Positions 1 through 14,900 of a stretch of DNA of 64,000 bases are shown here, one piece after another. How positions within the stretch are numbered: the stretch's first letter is position 1; every line of letters begins with the position of its first letter. The stretch covers positions 310,001 to 374,000 of the forward strand of contig CAWEUI010000001.1 of assembly GCA_963812195.1 (NCBI GenBank), given 5' to 3'. A program made the translations under genes and the position numbers. The notes beneath the pieces were generated by a model. That model saw only the letters and a list, made by a program, of their open reading frames with translations, did not search any database and was not told the origin of the DNA. This DNA is from ZC4RG30 sp963812195 (GTDB taxonomy: Bacteria > Pseudomonadota > Gammaproteobacteria > Steroidobacterales > Steroidobacteraceae).

Positions 1-294
1 CTGGTCGCGGCCGGCACGCGCGCCTCCGACCGCGGCTGGCAGCTGCCACTGACCGAAGACTATGCCGAGCAGCTGCGCAGCAATTTCGCGGACTTCGCCA
101 ACATCGGCGGCCGCGATGGTGGCGCGATCACGGCAGGCGCCTTCCTGTCGCGCTTCACGCAGGGAATGAAGTGGGCGCACCTGGACATTGCCGGCACGGC
201 ATGGCTTTCCGGCGCACAGAAGGGCGGCACCGGCCGACCGGTGCCGCTGCTTTCCGACTTCCTGATCCATCGCGCGGGTGCGCACAAGGTTTGA
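1..294 (+). CDS. pepA: Leucyl aminopeptidase (M17 family), C-terminal part
   Basis: The window opens inside this gene; 97 C-terminal residues are present and end at TGA 292-294. The visible part is the conserved end of the M17 catalytic domain, with GGRDGGAITAGAFL, then FTQGMKWAHLDIAGTAW and a final HRAGAHKV. M17 enzymes are hexameric cytoplasmic di-zinc peptidases that remove N-terminal amino acids; PepA also binds DNA in enterobacteria. The metal ligands lie upstream of the window. The stop overlaps the holC start (TGATG), and pepA-holC-valS is a common gammaproteobacterial order, which supports the call. Confidence 0.93.
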   Translation: MVAAGTRASDRGWQLPLTEDYAEQLRSNFADFANIGGRDGGAITAGAFLSRFTQGMKWAHLDIAGTAWLSGAQKGGTGRPVPLLSDFLIHRAGAHKV

Positions 295-734
295 TGCCGG
301 ATATCCGCTTCTACACGCTCAAGGAGTCCGGTGGCACGGCGCGCATGCGCCAGGCCTGTCTGCTTGCCGAACAGGCCTATCTGGCAGGCGAACGCGTGCT
401 GGTGTGGCTGGACGACGCGGCGGAACTGGCGCGCTTCGACGATCTGTTGTGGAGCTTCGGCGAGCGATCCTTCGTGCCGCACGAAGCACTCCCGGCGGAT
501 GCGAGGGCATCCGAAGCGCCAGTGCTGCTGCATGCCGGAACCATGCCCAAAGACGCCCCCGATGCGTTGCCAACCCTGGTGACGTTGTGCGCCGAGCCAC
601 GGACCGAGACCCTGCGCTTCGCGCACGTGATCGAGATCCTCGACGCCGATCCGGACTGCCGCAATGCCGGCCGGACCCGCTTCCGCTGGTACCGCGATCA
701 GGGCGTGACCCCGCAGCACATCGAAGTAACGTGA
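294..734 (+). CDS. holC: DNA polymerase III chi subunit
   Basis: 146 residues, the usual size for HolC. Chi pairs with psi (HolD) in the clamp-loader complex and links it to single-strand binding protein during replication. The start is ATG 294, sharing its A with the pepA stop; the frame is open further upstream, but the overlap and the family start (PDIRFYTL) decide it. Family features seen: an N-terminal beta strand followed by ACLLAEQAYLAGERVLVWLDD and LARFDDLLWSFGERSFVPHE, and the C-terminal RFRWYRDQG. It sits 4 bases before valS, the standard arrangement. Confidence 0.93.
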   Translation: MPDIRFYTLKESGGTARMRQACLLAEQAYLAGERVLVWLDDAAELARFDDLLWSFGERSFVPHEALPADARASEAPVLLHAGTMPKDAPDALPTLVTLCAEPRTETLRFAHVIEILDADPDCRNAGRTRFRWYRDQGVTPQHIEVT

Positions 735-738
735 CCTG

Positions 739-3511
739 ATGGACAAAGTCTACGAACCGGACGCGATCGAACGGCGTCTGTACCAGGCGTGGGAGTCGCG
801 CGGCTACTTCGCCCCGCGCGGCAGTGGCGCGCCCTACTGCATCATGATCCCGCCGCCGAACGTCACCGGCACACTGCACATGGGGCACGCCTTCCAGGAC
901 ACCATCATGGATGCGTTGATCCGCTGGCACCGCATGAACGGTGATGCCGCCTTGTGGCAGGTGGGCACCGATCACGCCGGCATCGCCACGCAGATGGTGG
1001 TCGAGCGCCAGCTCAACGCGGCCGGCAGCAGCCGCACCGATCTGGGCCGCGAGGCTTTCGTTCGGCGCGTGTGGGAATGGAAGGCCGAATCCGGCGGCAC
1101 CATCGCGCAGCAGCTGCGCCGCCTGGGCGCCTCGGTGGACTGGTCGCGCGAGCGCTTCACGATGGACGAGGGCCTGTCCGAAGCCGTCACCGAAGTCTTC
1201 GTGCGGCTGTACGAAGAGGGCCTGATCTACCGCGGCAAGCGCCTGGTCAACTGGGATCCGGTGCTGTTGACGGCATTGTCCGACCTGGAGGTGCTCTCCG
1301 CCGAAGAACAGGGACACCTGTGGCATCTGCGCTATCCGCTGGAGGATGGCAGCGGCCATCTGGTGGTGGCGACCACCCGCCCCGAGACGCTGCTGGGGGA
1401 TGCGGCCGTGGCCGTGCACCCGGAGGATGAGCGCTACCGCCACCTCGTTGGAAAGCGGGTGCGCCTGCCCATCGCCGAACGGCTGATCCCGGTCATCGCG
1501 GACGATTTCGTCGAACGCGAGTTCGGCTCCGGGGTGGTGAAGATCACGCCGGCACATGACTTCACGGACAATGAGGTGGGCGCACGGCACGGCCTGCCGC
1601 AGATCAACATCTTCACCCCCGAAGCGCGGCTCAACGAGAACGTGCCCGCTCATCTGCGCGGACTGCCGCGCGAGCAGGCGCGCGAGCAGGTGCTGGCCGA
1701 GCTGGAGTCCGCCGGGCTGCTCGAACGCGTCGATGCGCACAAACTGATGGTGCCGCGCGGGGACCGCAGCGGCGCGATCCTGGAGCCCCTGCTCACCGAC
1801 CAGTGGTACGTGAAGATCGAACCACTGGCCGGACCGGCCATCGATGCCGTGGAATCAGGGCGCATCCGCTTCGTGCCGGAGAACTGGTCCCGCACCTACT
1901 TCGAATGGATGCGCAACATCCGCGACTGGTGCATCAGCCGCCAGCTGTGGTGGGGCCATTCGATTCCGGCCTGGTATGACGAAGCCGGCAACTGCTATGT
2001 GGCGCGCAGCGAGGCCCAGGCCCTGCAGCAGGCGCGCGACAAGGCCGGCACGGAAGTCAGGCTCACTCGCGACCCGGACGTGCTGGATACCTGGTTCTCC
2101 TCCGCACTGTGGCCGTTCTCCACCCTGGGCTGGCCGCAGCGCACACCGGAGCTGGACAGGTTCTTCCCCGGCAACGTGCTGGTCACCGGCTTCGACATCA
2201 TCTTCTTCTGGGTCGCGCGCATGGTCATGTTCGGCCTGAAGTTCATGGGCGAAGTGCCGTTCCGCGAGGTCTACGTGACCGGCCTGGTACGCGACGGCGA
2301 AGGCCAGAAGATGTCCAAGTCCAAGGGAAACGTCATCGATCCGCTGGATATCGTCGATGGCATCACGCTGCAGGACCTGCTGGCCAAACGCACCACCGGA
2401 CTGATGCAGCCGCACCTGGCAGCGGGAATCGAAAAGGCCACGCGCAAGCAGTTTCCCGATGGCATCCAGGCATACGGCACCGATGCATTGCGCTTCACGC
2501 TGGCGTCACTGGCCACCCAGAGCCGCGACATCCGCTTCGATTTCGGGCGCGTCGCCGGCTACCGCAACTTCTGCAACAAGCTATGGAACGCGGCGCGCTT
2601 CGCGCTGCTGATGACCGAAGGCAAACCGGTGGCGCCGGCCGGCACTGTCTCCTCCCAGGTCGTGGACCGCTGGATCATCTCGCGCCTGGGCGCGGCCATC
2701 GCCGGCACCGATGAAGCCTTTGGCGCCTATCGCTTCGACCTGGCGGCCACAGCCCTGTACGAGTTCACCTGGCACGAGTTCTGCGACTGGTACCTGGAAT
2801 TCGCCAAGCCGGTGCTGGGCGGCGATGACCAGGCCGCCGCCGCGCTGACCCGCCGCACGCTGCTCACGGTGCTCGAAGCGCTGCTGCGCACCCTGCACCC
2901 CCTCATGCCGTTCATCACCGAGGAGATCTGGCTGCGCATCGCGCCGGTTGCAGGCGTGAACGGGGATTCCATCATGCTCGCCGCCTGGCCGCGGGCAACC
3001 GACTATGCGGCGGATCCTGCCGCCAGTGACGACGTGGACTGGATGAAAGGCGTCATTCTGGGCCTGCGCCAGATCCGCGGCGAAATGGATATCAGTCCGG
3101 CGAAGCGCCTTGCGCCGCTGGTGCAGGGCGCGCAGCCGGAAGATGCCGGTCGCTTCGCCCGCTACCAGGCCCTGCTGGGCCGCCTGGCCGGCATCGATGC
3201 GGTTCGCGTGCTCGAGCACGGCGCGGCCGCGCCACCCGCGGCGGCGGCAGTGGTTGGTCATCTCACGCTACTGGTACCCATGCAGGGCCTGATCGATCCG
3301 GCTGCGGAGCTGGCGCGTCTGCAGAAGAAGCAGCAGAAGAACCGGCAGGAAATCTCCCGCGCGCAACGCCAAACTTGCCAACCCGAATTTCGTGAATAAC
3401 GCGCCACCGGAAGTCGTCACCACCGAGCGCGAGCGCATCGCGCAGTTCGAGCAGACTGACCAGAGCCTTGCGCGACAGATCGAAATCGTGCGAAGCCTGC
3501 TCGAAACTTAG
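739..3511 (+). CDS. valS: Valyl-tRNA synthetase (one frameshift near the 3' end)
   Basis: Class I aminoacyl-tRNA synthetase that charges tRNA-Val in the cytoplasm. The HIGH-type motif is HMGH at residues 47-50 and KMSKS is at about 524-528; between them lie the editing domain and the WISRQLWWGH core. The continuous frame stops at 3399 after 886 residues. An extra base in a GC alternation at about 3361-3363 explains this: dropping one base restores ISRANAKLANPNF and an ordinary ValS C-terminal coiled coil ending LARQIEIVRSLLET with TAG 3509-3511, total about 923 residues. Since the gene is essential and the tail is conserved, I infer a sequence error and not a truncated enzyme. Confidence 0.95.
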
Positions 3512-3520
3512 CCCGGGCAA

Positions 3521-3544
3521 CGCCGCAGGAGCGCGCCTGCGGCG
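3521..3544 (+). terminator. Hairpin after valS
   Basis: A perfect 9-bp inverted repeat (arms 3521-3529 and 3536-3544, 6-base loop) begins 10 bases after the restored valS stop. There is no T-run behind it, so it is a GC-rich hairpin and not a textbook intrinsic terminator. It lies in the 171-base gap before glgB and marks a plausible boundary between the valS unit and the glucan block. The rest of the gap (3545-3682) shows only the glgB ribosome-binding region. Confidence 0.45.
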
Positions 3545-3682
3545 CCATCGCGCATCAATCACGGTCGAGCCCTTGCAAGGCGCGCCCATTGGGGGCGATA
3601 TTTGGGCCTGAAGCGCTTCGTTGCGCAAGCCTTCACCAGCGCGGAACTGCGCGAATCACCCTCAAGGAGCCGAGATGGCGCA

Positions 3683-5599
3683 ATGCTGACCGAGCAGGAT
3701 ATCTATCTTTTCCGTGAAGGCACGTTCTTTCGTGCCTACGAAAAGCTCGGCGCCCATCCCGGCGAAGGCAGCGGACCGGATGGGAACATCTGCGCCGGCA
3801 CGCACTTCGCGGTGTGGGCGCCCAACGCGGCCCGGGTGTGCGTAGTCGGGGATTTCAACGATTGGCGCAGGGATGCACATCCGCTGGCCCCGCGCCAGGA
3901 TTCCTCCGGCATATGGTCCGGGTTCATCGCCGGCCTGGGCCGCGGCGCCCTGTACAAATACCACATCGAATCCTCCCACCAGGGTCACGTGGTGCAGAAG
4001 GCCGACCCGTACGCACTGCGCTCGGAGCTGCCGCCGCGAACCGCCTCGATCGTGTGGGACACGGACTACGAATGGGGCGACGGGCAGTGGATGCAGCAGC
4101 GCGCCGGACGCAATGCACTCGACGCCCCGATGAGCATCTACGAGGTGCATCCCGGATCGTGGCGCCGTATCGCCGCAGAGCAGAACCGGCCGCTGAACTA
4201 TCGCGAGCTGGCGCACCAGCTGGCCGAATACGTGAAGGACATGGGGTTCACTCATGTCGAGCTCATGCCCGTCATGGAACATCCCTTCTACGGATCCTGG
4301 GGTTACCAGGTGACCGGCTACTTCGCGCCGACTGCCCGCTACGGCACGCCGCAGGACTTCATGTATCTCATCGACCACCTGCACCAGCAGGGTATCGGCG
4401 TGATCCTGGACTGGGTCCCCTCGCATTTTCCGACGGACGAGCATGGCCTTGCCTTCTTCGATGGCACGCACCTGTACGAGCACCAGGATCCGCGCCAGGG
4501 GTTCCACCCGGAATGGAACAGCTCCATCTTCAATTACGGCCGCGCGGAAGTTCGCAATTTCCTCGGCAGCAACGCACACTTCTGGCTCGACAGGTACCAC
4601 GTGGACGGACTGCGCGTGGATGCGGTGGCCTCGATGCTCTATCTGGACTACGCGCGGGCACCGGGCGAATGGATTCCGAACGCGTACGGCGGCAACGAGA
4701 ACCTGGACGCGGTCAATTTCCTGAAGGATCTGAACCTGTCCGTGTACCGCGACCACCCGGATACGCAGACCATCGCGGAGGAGTCCACCTCCTGGCCCGG
4801 CGTATCGCGGCCGGTGTACCTGGGCGGACTCGGCTTCGGCCTGAAGTGGAACATGGGCTGGATGCACGACACACTGAAGTACTTCCAGACCGACCCGCTG
4901 TTCCGCAAGTACGAGCAAAACAAGCTCACCTTCAGCCTGTGGTATGCGTTCGCGGAGAACTTCGCGCTGCCGCTGTCCCATGACGAGGTCGTCCACGGCA
5001 AGGGCTCGCTGCTGGGCAAGATGCCCGGAGACGAATGGCAGCAGTTCGCCAACCTGCGGCTGCTCATCGGCTACATGTGGGCGCACGTGGGCAAGAAGCT
5101 GCTGTTCATGGGCGACGAATTCGGCCAGAAGCGCGAATGGACGCATGAGGACGCCCTGGAGTGGTTCGTGCTGCAGTTTCCGCTGCATGAGGGCATGCGG
5201 CACTGGGTTCAGGATCTGAACCGCCTGTATCGCGCCAAGCCGGCGATGTATCGCCGGGACTTCACCGCCGACGGGTTCGAGTGGATCGACTGCAACGACA
5301 CCGAGTCCAGCACACTGTCATTCCTGCGCAAGGGTGAATCCGGCGACGATCCGGTGCTGGTGGTGTGCAACTTCACGCCGGTCCCGCGCGAGAATTTCCG
5401 GGTTGGTGTACCGCACGGCGGCAGCTGGCGCGAAGACCTGAACAGCGATGCCGCCTGGTACGGTGGCAGCGACGTCGGCAATTTCGGCCTGGTGGAGGCC
5501 GCGCCGCTGCCATCCCACGGCCGGCCGTTCTCGCTGAACCTGCGCCTGCCGCCCCTGGCGATCCTCTTTCTGACGCCGACCTCGGGCGATTCACCATGA
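3683..5599 (+). CDS. glgB: 1,4-alpha-glucan branching enzyme
   Basis: 638 residues, GH13/CBM48. It moves alpha-1,4 chains to make alpha-1,6 branches in glycogen-like glucan. An N-terminal CBM48 domain (FAVWAPNAARVCVVGDFNDW, about residues 35-57) precedes the (beta/alpha)8 barrel. The nucleophile Asp313 is in DGLRVDAVAS and the acid/base Glu366 in IAEESTSWPGVS; their spacing of 53 equals that of E. coli GlgB. LPLSHDEVVHGKGS carries the fourth conserved region. The frame is open to an ATG at 3602, but ATG 3683 gives the family start (MLTEQDIYLFREG) and has AAGGAG 14-18 bases upstream. It is the first gene of the glucan/trehalose block and overlaps glgE by ATGA. Confidence 0.95.
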   Translation: MLTEQDIYLFREGTFFRAYEKLGAHPGEGSGPDGNICAGTHFAVWAPNAARVCVVGDFNDWRRDAHPLAPRQDSSGIWSGFIAGLGRGALYKYHIESSHQGHVVQKADPYALRSELPPRTASIVWDTDYEWGDGQWMQQRAGRNALDAPMSIYEVHPGSWRRIAAEQNRPLNYRELAHQLAEYVKDMGFTHVELMPVMEHPFYGSWGYQVTGYFAPTARYGTPQDFMYLIDHLHQQGIGVILDWVPSHFPTDEHGLAFFDGTHLYEHQDPRQGFHPEWNSSIFNYGRAEVRNFLGSNAHFWLDRYHVDGLRVDAVASMLYLDYARAPGEWIPNAYGGNENLDAVNFLKDLNLSVYRDHPDTQTIAEESTSWPGVSRPVYLGGLGFGLKWNMGWMHDTLKYFQTDPLFRKYEQNKLTFSLWYAFAENFALPLSHDEVVHGKGSLLGKMPGDEWQQFANLRLLIGYMWAHVGKKLLFMGDEFGQKREWTHEDALEWFVLQFPLHEGMRHWVQDLNRLYRAKPAMYRRDFTADGFEWIDCNDTESSTLSFLRKGESGDDPVLVVCNFTPVPRENFRVGVPHGGSWREDLNSDAAWYGGSDVGNFGLVEAAPLPSHGRPFSLNLRLPPLAILFLTPTSGDSP

Positions 5600-7440
5600 G
5601 CAGGGCACGGGTCGTCATCGAAAACATCACGCCGCAGGTGGACTGCGGGCGCTTTCCGGTCAAACGGGTGGTCGGCGAGGCCGTGGCGGTCGAAGCGGAC
5701 GTGTTCACGGACGGCCACGACATGGTGAGCTGCGTGCTGCTGTACCGTTCCATCGGGCAGGAGCGCTGGAGTGCGGTGCCCATGACGGCGCTGTCCAACG
5801 ATCGCTGGACGGCGCGCTTCGTTCCCACGGCAATGGGCCACTATCTGTACACGGTGCGGGCGTGGGTCGATCACCTGGCCACCTGGAAGCGCGATCTGGC
5901 CAAGAAGCAGGCCGCCGGACAGGATGTATCCGTCGACCTGCTGCGCGGGAGCCAGCTCGAGGAACAGGGCGTCGACCCGCAGATCGTGGTCGAATACGAG
6001 CCCGCGCTGCGGCTGGAAGTCGACCGTGAACGGGCGCGCTTCTCGAGCTGGTACGAGTTCTTTCCCCGCTCCACCGGCAAACCCGGCGAACATGGGACGC
6101 TGAAGGATGCCGTGCAGCGGCTGCCTTACGTGGCGTCGATGGGGTTCGACATCGTGTACCTGCCGCCCATCCATCCCATCGGCATCACCGAACGCAAGGG
6201 GCCCAACAACCGCACCGGCGCCGCGCCGGAGGATCACGGCAGCCCCTGGGCCATCGGCGGCGACTCCGGCGGTCACAAGGCCATTCATCCGCAACTGGGA
6301 ACACTCGAGGATTTCCACGACCTCGTCGCCAGGGCCCGGGAACTGAATATCGAGGTCGCGCTCGACGTCGCGTTTCAGGTGAGCCCGGATCATCCCTACG
6401 TGAAGGAGCATCCCGAGTGGTTCCTGAAGCGCCCCGACGGCACCATCCAGTACGCGGAAAATCCGCCCAAGAAATACCAGGACATCTACCCCTTCGACTT
6501 CGAGTGCGCCGGATGGCGTGAACTGTGGAACGAGCTCAAGAGCGTTTTCGATTTCTGGATTGCGCAGGGCGTGCGGGTGTTCCGCGTGGACAATCCGCAC
6601 ACCAAACCCTTTGCGCTGTGGCAGTGGATCATCCGGGAAGTGAAACGCGATAACCCGGACGTGCTGTTCCTGTCCGAGGCGTTCACGCGCCCGAAGGTGA
6701 TGTACCGCCTGGCCAAGGCAGGCTTCACCCAGTCCTACACGTATTTTTCCTGGCGCAACACCAGGCACGAGATCATCGAGTACTTCACCGAACTCAACAG
6801 CGCACCGGTGAGGGATTTCTTCCGCCCGAACCTGTGGCCGAACACGCCGGACATCCTGCCCGAATTCCTGCAGTTCGGCGGCCGGCCGGCGTTCGCATTG
6901 CGCCTGGTGCTGGCGGCCACGCTGGGCCCGAACTACGGGATCTACGGCCCGGCGTTCGAGCTGCTGGAAAACCAGGCCCGCGACCCCGGCAGCGAGGAGT
7001 ACCTGGACAGCGAGAAATACCAGCTTCGCGACTGGGACCTGGAGCGTCCGGACAGCCTGCGTGGCCTCATCGAGCGCGTAAATCGAATTCGCCGCGAGAA
7101 CGCGGCATTGCAGGCCAGTATCGGGCTGCGCTTCCACGCCGTGGACAACGATGCACTGCTCGCCTACAGCAAGACCAACGAAGACGGCTCGGAAGCCATA
7201 CTCGTGGTCGTGAATCTCGACCCCTACCATTCCCACTCCGGCTGGGTCGACCTTGACCTGGCCACGCTGGGCGTCGGCACTGGAGAACCCTACCAGGCTC
7301 ACGACCTGCTCTCCGGAGCACGCTACCTGTGGGAGGGGCAGCACAATTACGTGGCACTGGATCCGGCCCATTCCCCGGCGCATATCTTCCGGATCCGCCG
7401 CCGCGTGCGCAGCGAACGCGACTTCGACTACTTCCTGTGA
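5596..7440 (+). CDS. glgE: Alpha-1,4-glucan:maltose-1-phosphate maltosyltransferase
   Basis: 614 residues, GH13_3. GlgE adds maltosyl units from maltose-1-phosphate to growing alpha-1,4-glucan chains. Nucleophile Asp332 lies in VFRVDNPHTKP and the acid/base Glu361 in LFLSEAFTRP; the 29-residue spacing is that of characterised GlgE. The NPHTKP signature separates GlgE from other GH13 enzymes. The N-terminal domain (residues 1-110) is a beta-sandwich-like region of the family (RVVIENITPQVDCGRFPVKR). The start ATG 5596 overlaps the glgB stop (ATGA) and excludes an open 77-codon extension upstream. It is somewhat shorter than the roughly 660-700 residue actinobacterial proteins. Its substrate would come from the downstream TreS-maltokinase fusion. 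Confidence 0.94.
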   Translation: MSRARVVIENITPQVDCGRFPVKRVVGEAVAVEADVFTDGHDMVSCVLLYRSIGQERWSAVPMTALSNDRWTARFVPTAMGHYLYTVRAWVDHLATWKRDLAKKQAAGQDVSVDLLRGSQLEEQGVDPQIVVEYEPALRLEVDRERARFSSWYEFFPRSTGKPGEHGTLKDAVQRLPYVASMGFDIVYLPPIHPIGITERKGPNNRTGAAPEDHGSPWAIGGDSGGHKAIHPQLGTLEDFHDLVARARELNIEVALDVAFQVSPDHPYVKEHPEWFLKRPDGTIQYAENPPKKYQDIYPFDFECAGWRELWNELKSVFDFWIAQGVRVFRVDNPHTKPFALWQWIIREVKRDNPDVLFLSEAFTRPKVMYRLAKAGFTQSYTYFSWRNTRHEIIEYFTELNSAPVRDFFRPNLWPNTPDILPEFLQFGGRPAFALRLVLAATLGPNYGIYGPAFELLENQARDPGSEEYLDSEKYQLRDWDLERPDSLRGLIERVNRIRRENAALQASIGLRFHAVDNDALLAYSKTNEDGSEAILVVVNLDPYHSHSGWVDLDLATLGVGTGEPYQAHDLLSGARYLWEGQHNYVALDPAHSPAHIFRIRRRVRSERDFDYFL

Positions 7441-7476
7441 CGAGTACGGCCTGCAAAGACTACGGGGAGAGCCGCG

Positions 7477-10764
<3,288 letters not shown>

Positions 10765-10767
10765 CAC

Positions 10768-13037
<2,270 letters not shown>

Positions 13038-13041
<4 letters not shown>

Positions 13042-14900
13042 GACCGGCCGCGCCGGACGCGGGACCCGCAGATCAGCGCGGCGTCCACGCCATGCCGTTT
13101 GGTTGCCTGCCGCATGCCGACGGCGTGAATTTCCGCCTGTGGGCGCCCGCGGCGCGGTCGGTGGATCTGCTGCTCCTCGACGACGGGCATTCGCGCGCCC
13201 TGCCAATGACCACGCTGCCGGGCGGCTGGTACGAACTGGACACGCAGCAGGCCCGTGCGGGTACCCGCTATCGCTATCGCATCAACGATGCGACCGACGT
13301 TCCCGACCCGGCCGCCCGGGCCAGTGACGGCGCCACGGGCGCCAGCATCGTCGTCGACCCACGTGCCTACCAGTGGCGCAACCCGCACTGGCGTGGCCGG
13401 CCGTGGCAGGAGGCGGTCGTCTACGAACTGCACACAGGCACCTTCACGCCGCAGGGCAGCTATACCGCGCTCACCGCGCGCCTGGATCACCTGGCCCGCC
13501 TCGGGGTGAACGTGATCGAACTGATGCCGGTGGCGGATTTTCCCGGAACGCGGGGCTGGGGTTATGACGGCGTTCTGCCGTTCGCACCGTACAACGGCTA
13601 CGGCACGCCCGATGAACTCAAGGCCTTCGTCGACGCCGCCCACGAACGCGGCATCGCCGTGATGCTCGACGTGGTCTACAACCACTTCGGGCCGGAGGGC
13701 AACTGGCTGCACGCCTACGCACCCCAGTTCTTTACCGCGCGCCACAATACCCCATGGGGCGATGCGGTGAACTTCGACGATGCGCACAGCGACGTGGTGC
13801 GGTCCTTCTTCATACACAATGCGCTGTACTGGCTCGAGGAGTTCCGGTTTGATGGATTGCGTGTGGATGCGGTGCATGCCATGCGCGACGACAGCAAGGA
13901 GCATTTCATCCGTGAACTGGTGCGCAAGGTGCGCGAGCACTGCGCAGCGGATCGCCACGTCAACATCGTGCTGGAAAACCACGACAACACCGCCAGCCTG
14001 CTCGGTCCGCCGGACGCCGGCGACCGCGCGGACGCACAATGGAACGACGACTTCCACCATTGCCTGCACGTGCTGGTCACCGGTGAGCGCGACGGCTACT
14101 ACGCCGACTTCGCGAGCCGGCCGCACGCCATGCTGGCCCGCTGCCTCGCCGAAGGCTTCGCCTTCCAGGGCGAGCCATCCGGATATGCCAATGGCCGCCA
14201 TCGCGGGGAACCCAGCGGCTTCCTCCCGCCGAGCGCATTCGTCAACTTCCTGCAGACCCACGATCAGGTCGGCAACCGCGCCTTCGGCGAACGGCTCCAC
14301 CAGCTCGCGGGCGACGAGTCGGCACTGCGGGCGGCCACCGCCATCATGCTGCTGGCGCCGTCACCGCCACTGCTGTTCATGGGCGAGGAATGGGCGGCAC
14401 CGGAACCGTTCCTGTATTTCTGCGATTTCGAACCTGACCTGGCCGCACGCGTGCGCGAGGGGCGGCGTCGCGAGTTCGCCGGCTTCGCGCGCTTTGCCGA
14501 CCCCGGGGTCGTGGACTCCATACCCGACCCCACCGATCCGGCCAGCTTCGAGCGGGTAAAACTGGACTGGAGCCTGCTCGAGCGTCCGTCTCACGCGCGC
14601 TGGCTCGCGCTCTACCGCGAGCTGCTGGCAATACGCAGCCGCAGCATCGTGCCGCTGGTTGCACTGCTGCTTCCCGGAACCGGCACCCACGCCGTGGCTG
14701 ACTCCGTCATCAGCGTGTCCTGGAAGCTGCGCGACGGCCGCCAACTGCGACTCGACGCCAACCTGTGCGCCGGGCGCGCGCCGCGCATTGCCGCTGCCGC
14801 GGGTGAGCTGATCTACGCGACCCACCCCGAAGCCAGCCACACAGCAGCCACCACGCTCGAACCGTGGAGCATCGAGTGGTCACTGGCCGCGGGCGCATGA
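13038..14900 (+). CDS. treZ: Malto-oligosyltrehalose trehalohydrolase
   Basis: 620 residues, GH13_10. It cleaves maltooligosyl-trehalose to release free trehalose. An N-terminal CBM48-like domain (NFRLWAPAARSVDLLLLDD) precedes the barrel. Conserved segments: GWGYDGVLPFAPYNGYGTPD, VVYNHFGPEGNWL, Asp277 in DGLRVDAVHAM, Glu313 in VLENHDN, and NFLQTHDQVGNRA. DDFHHCLHVLVTGE is typical of TreZ and separates it from GlgB. The start GTG 13038 overlaps the glgX stop (GTGA). It works on the TreY product encoded immediately downstream. Confidence 0.95.
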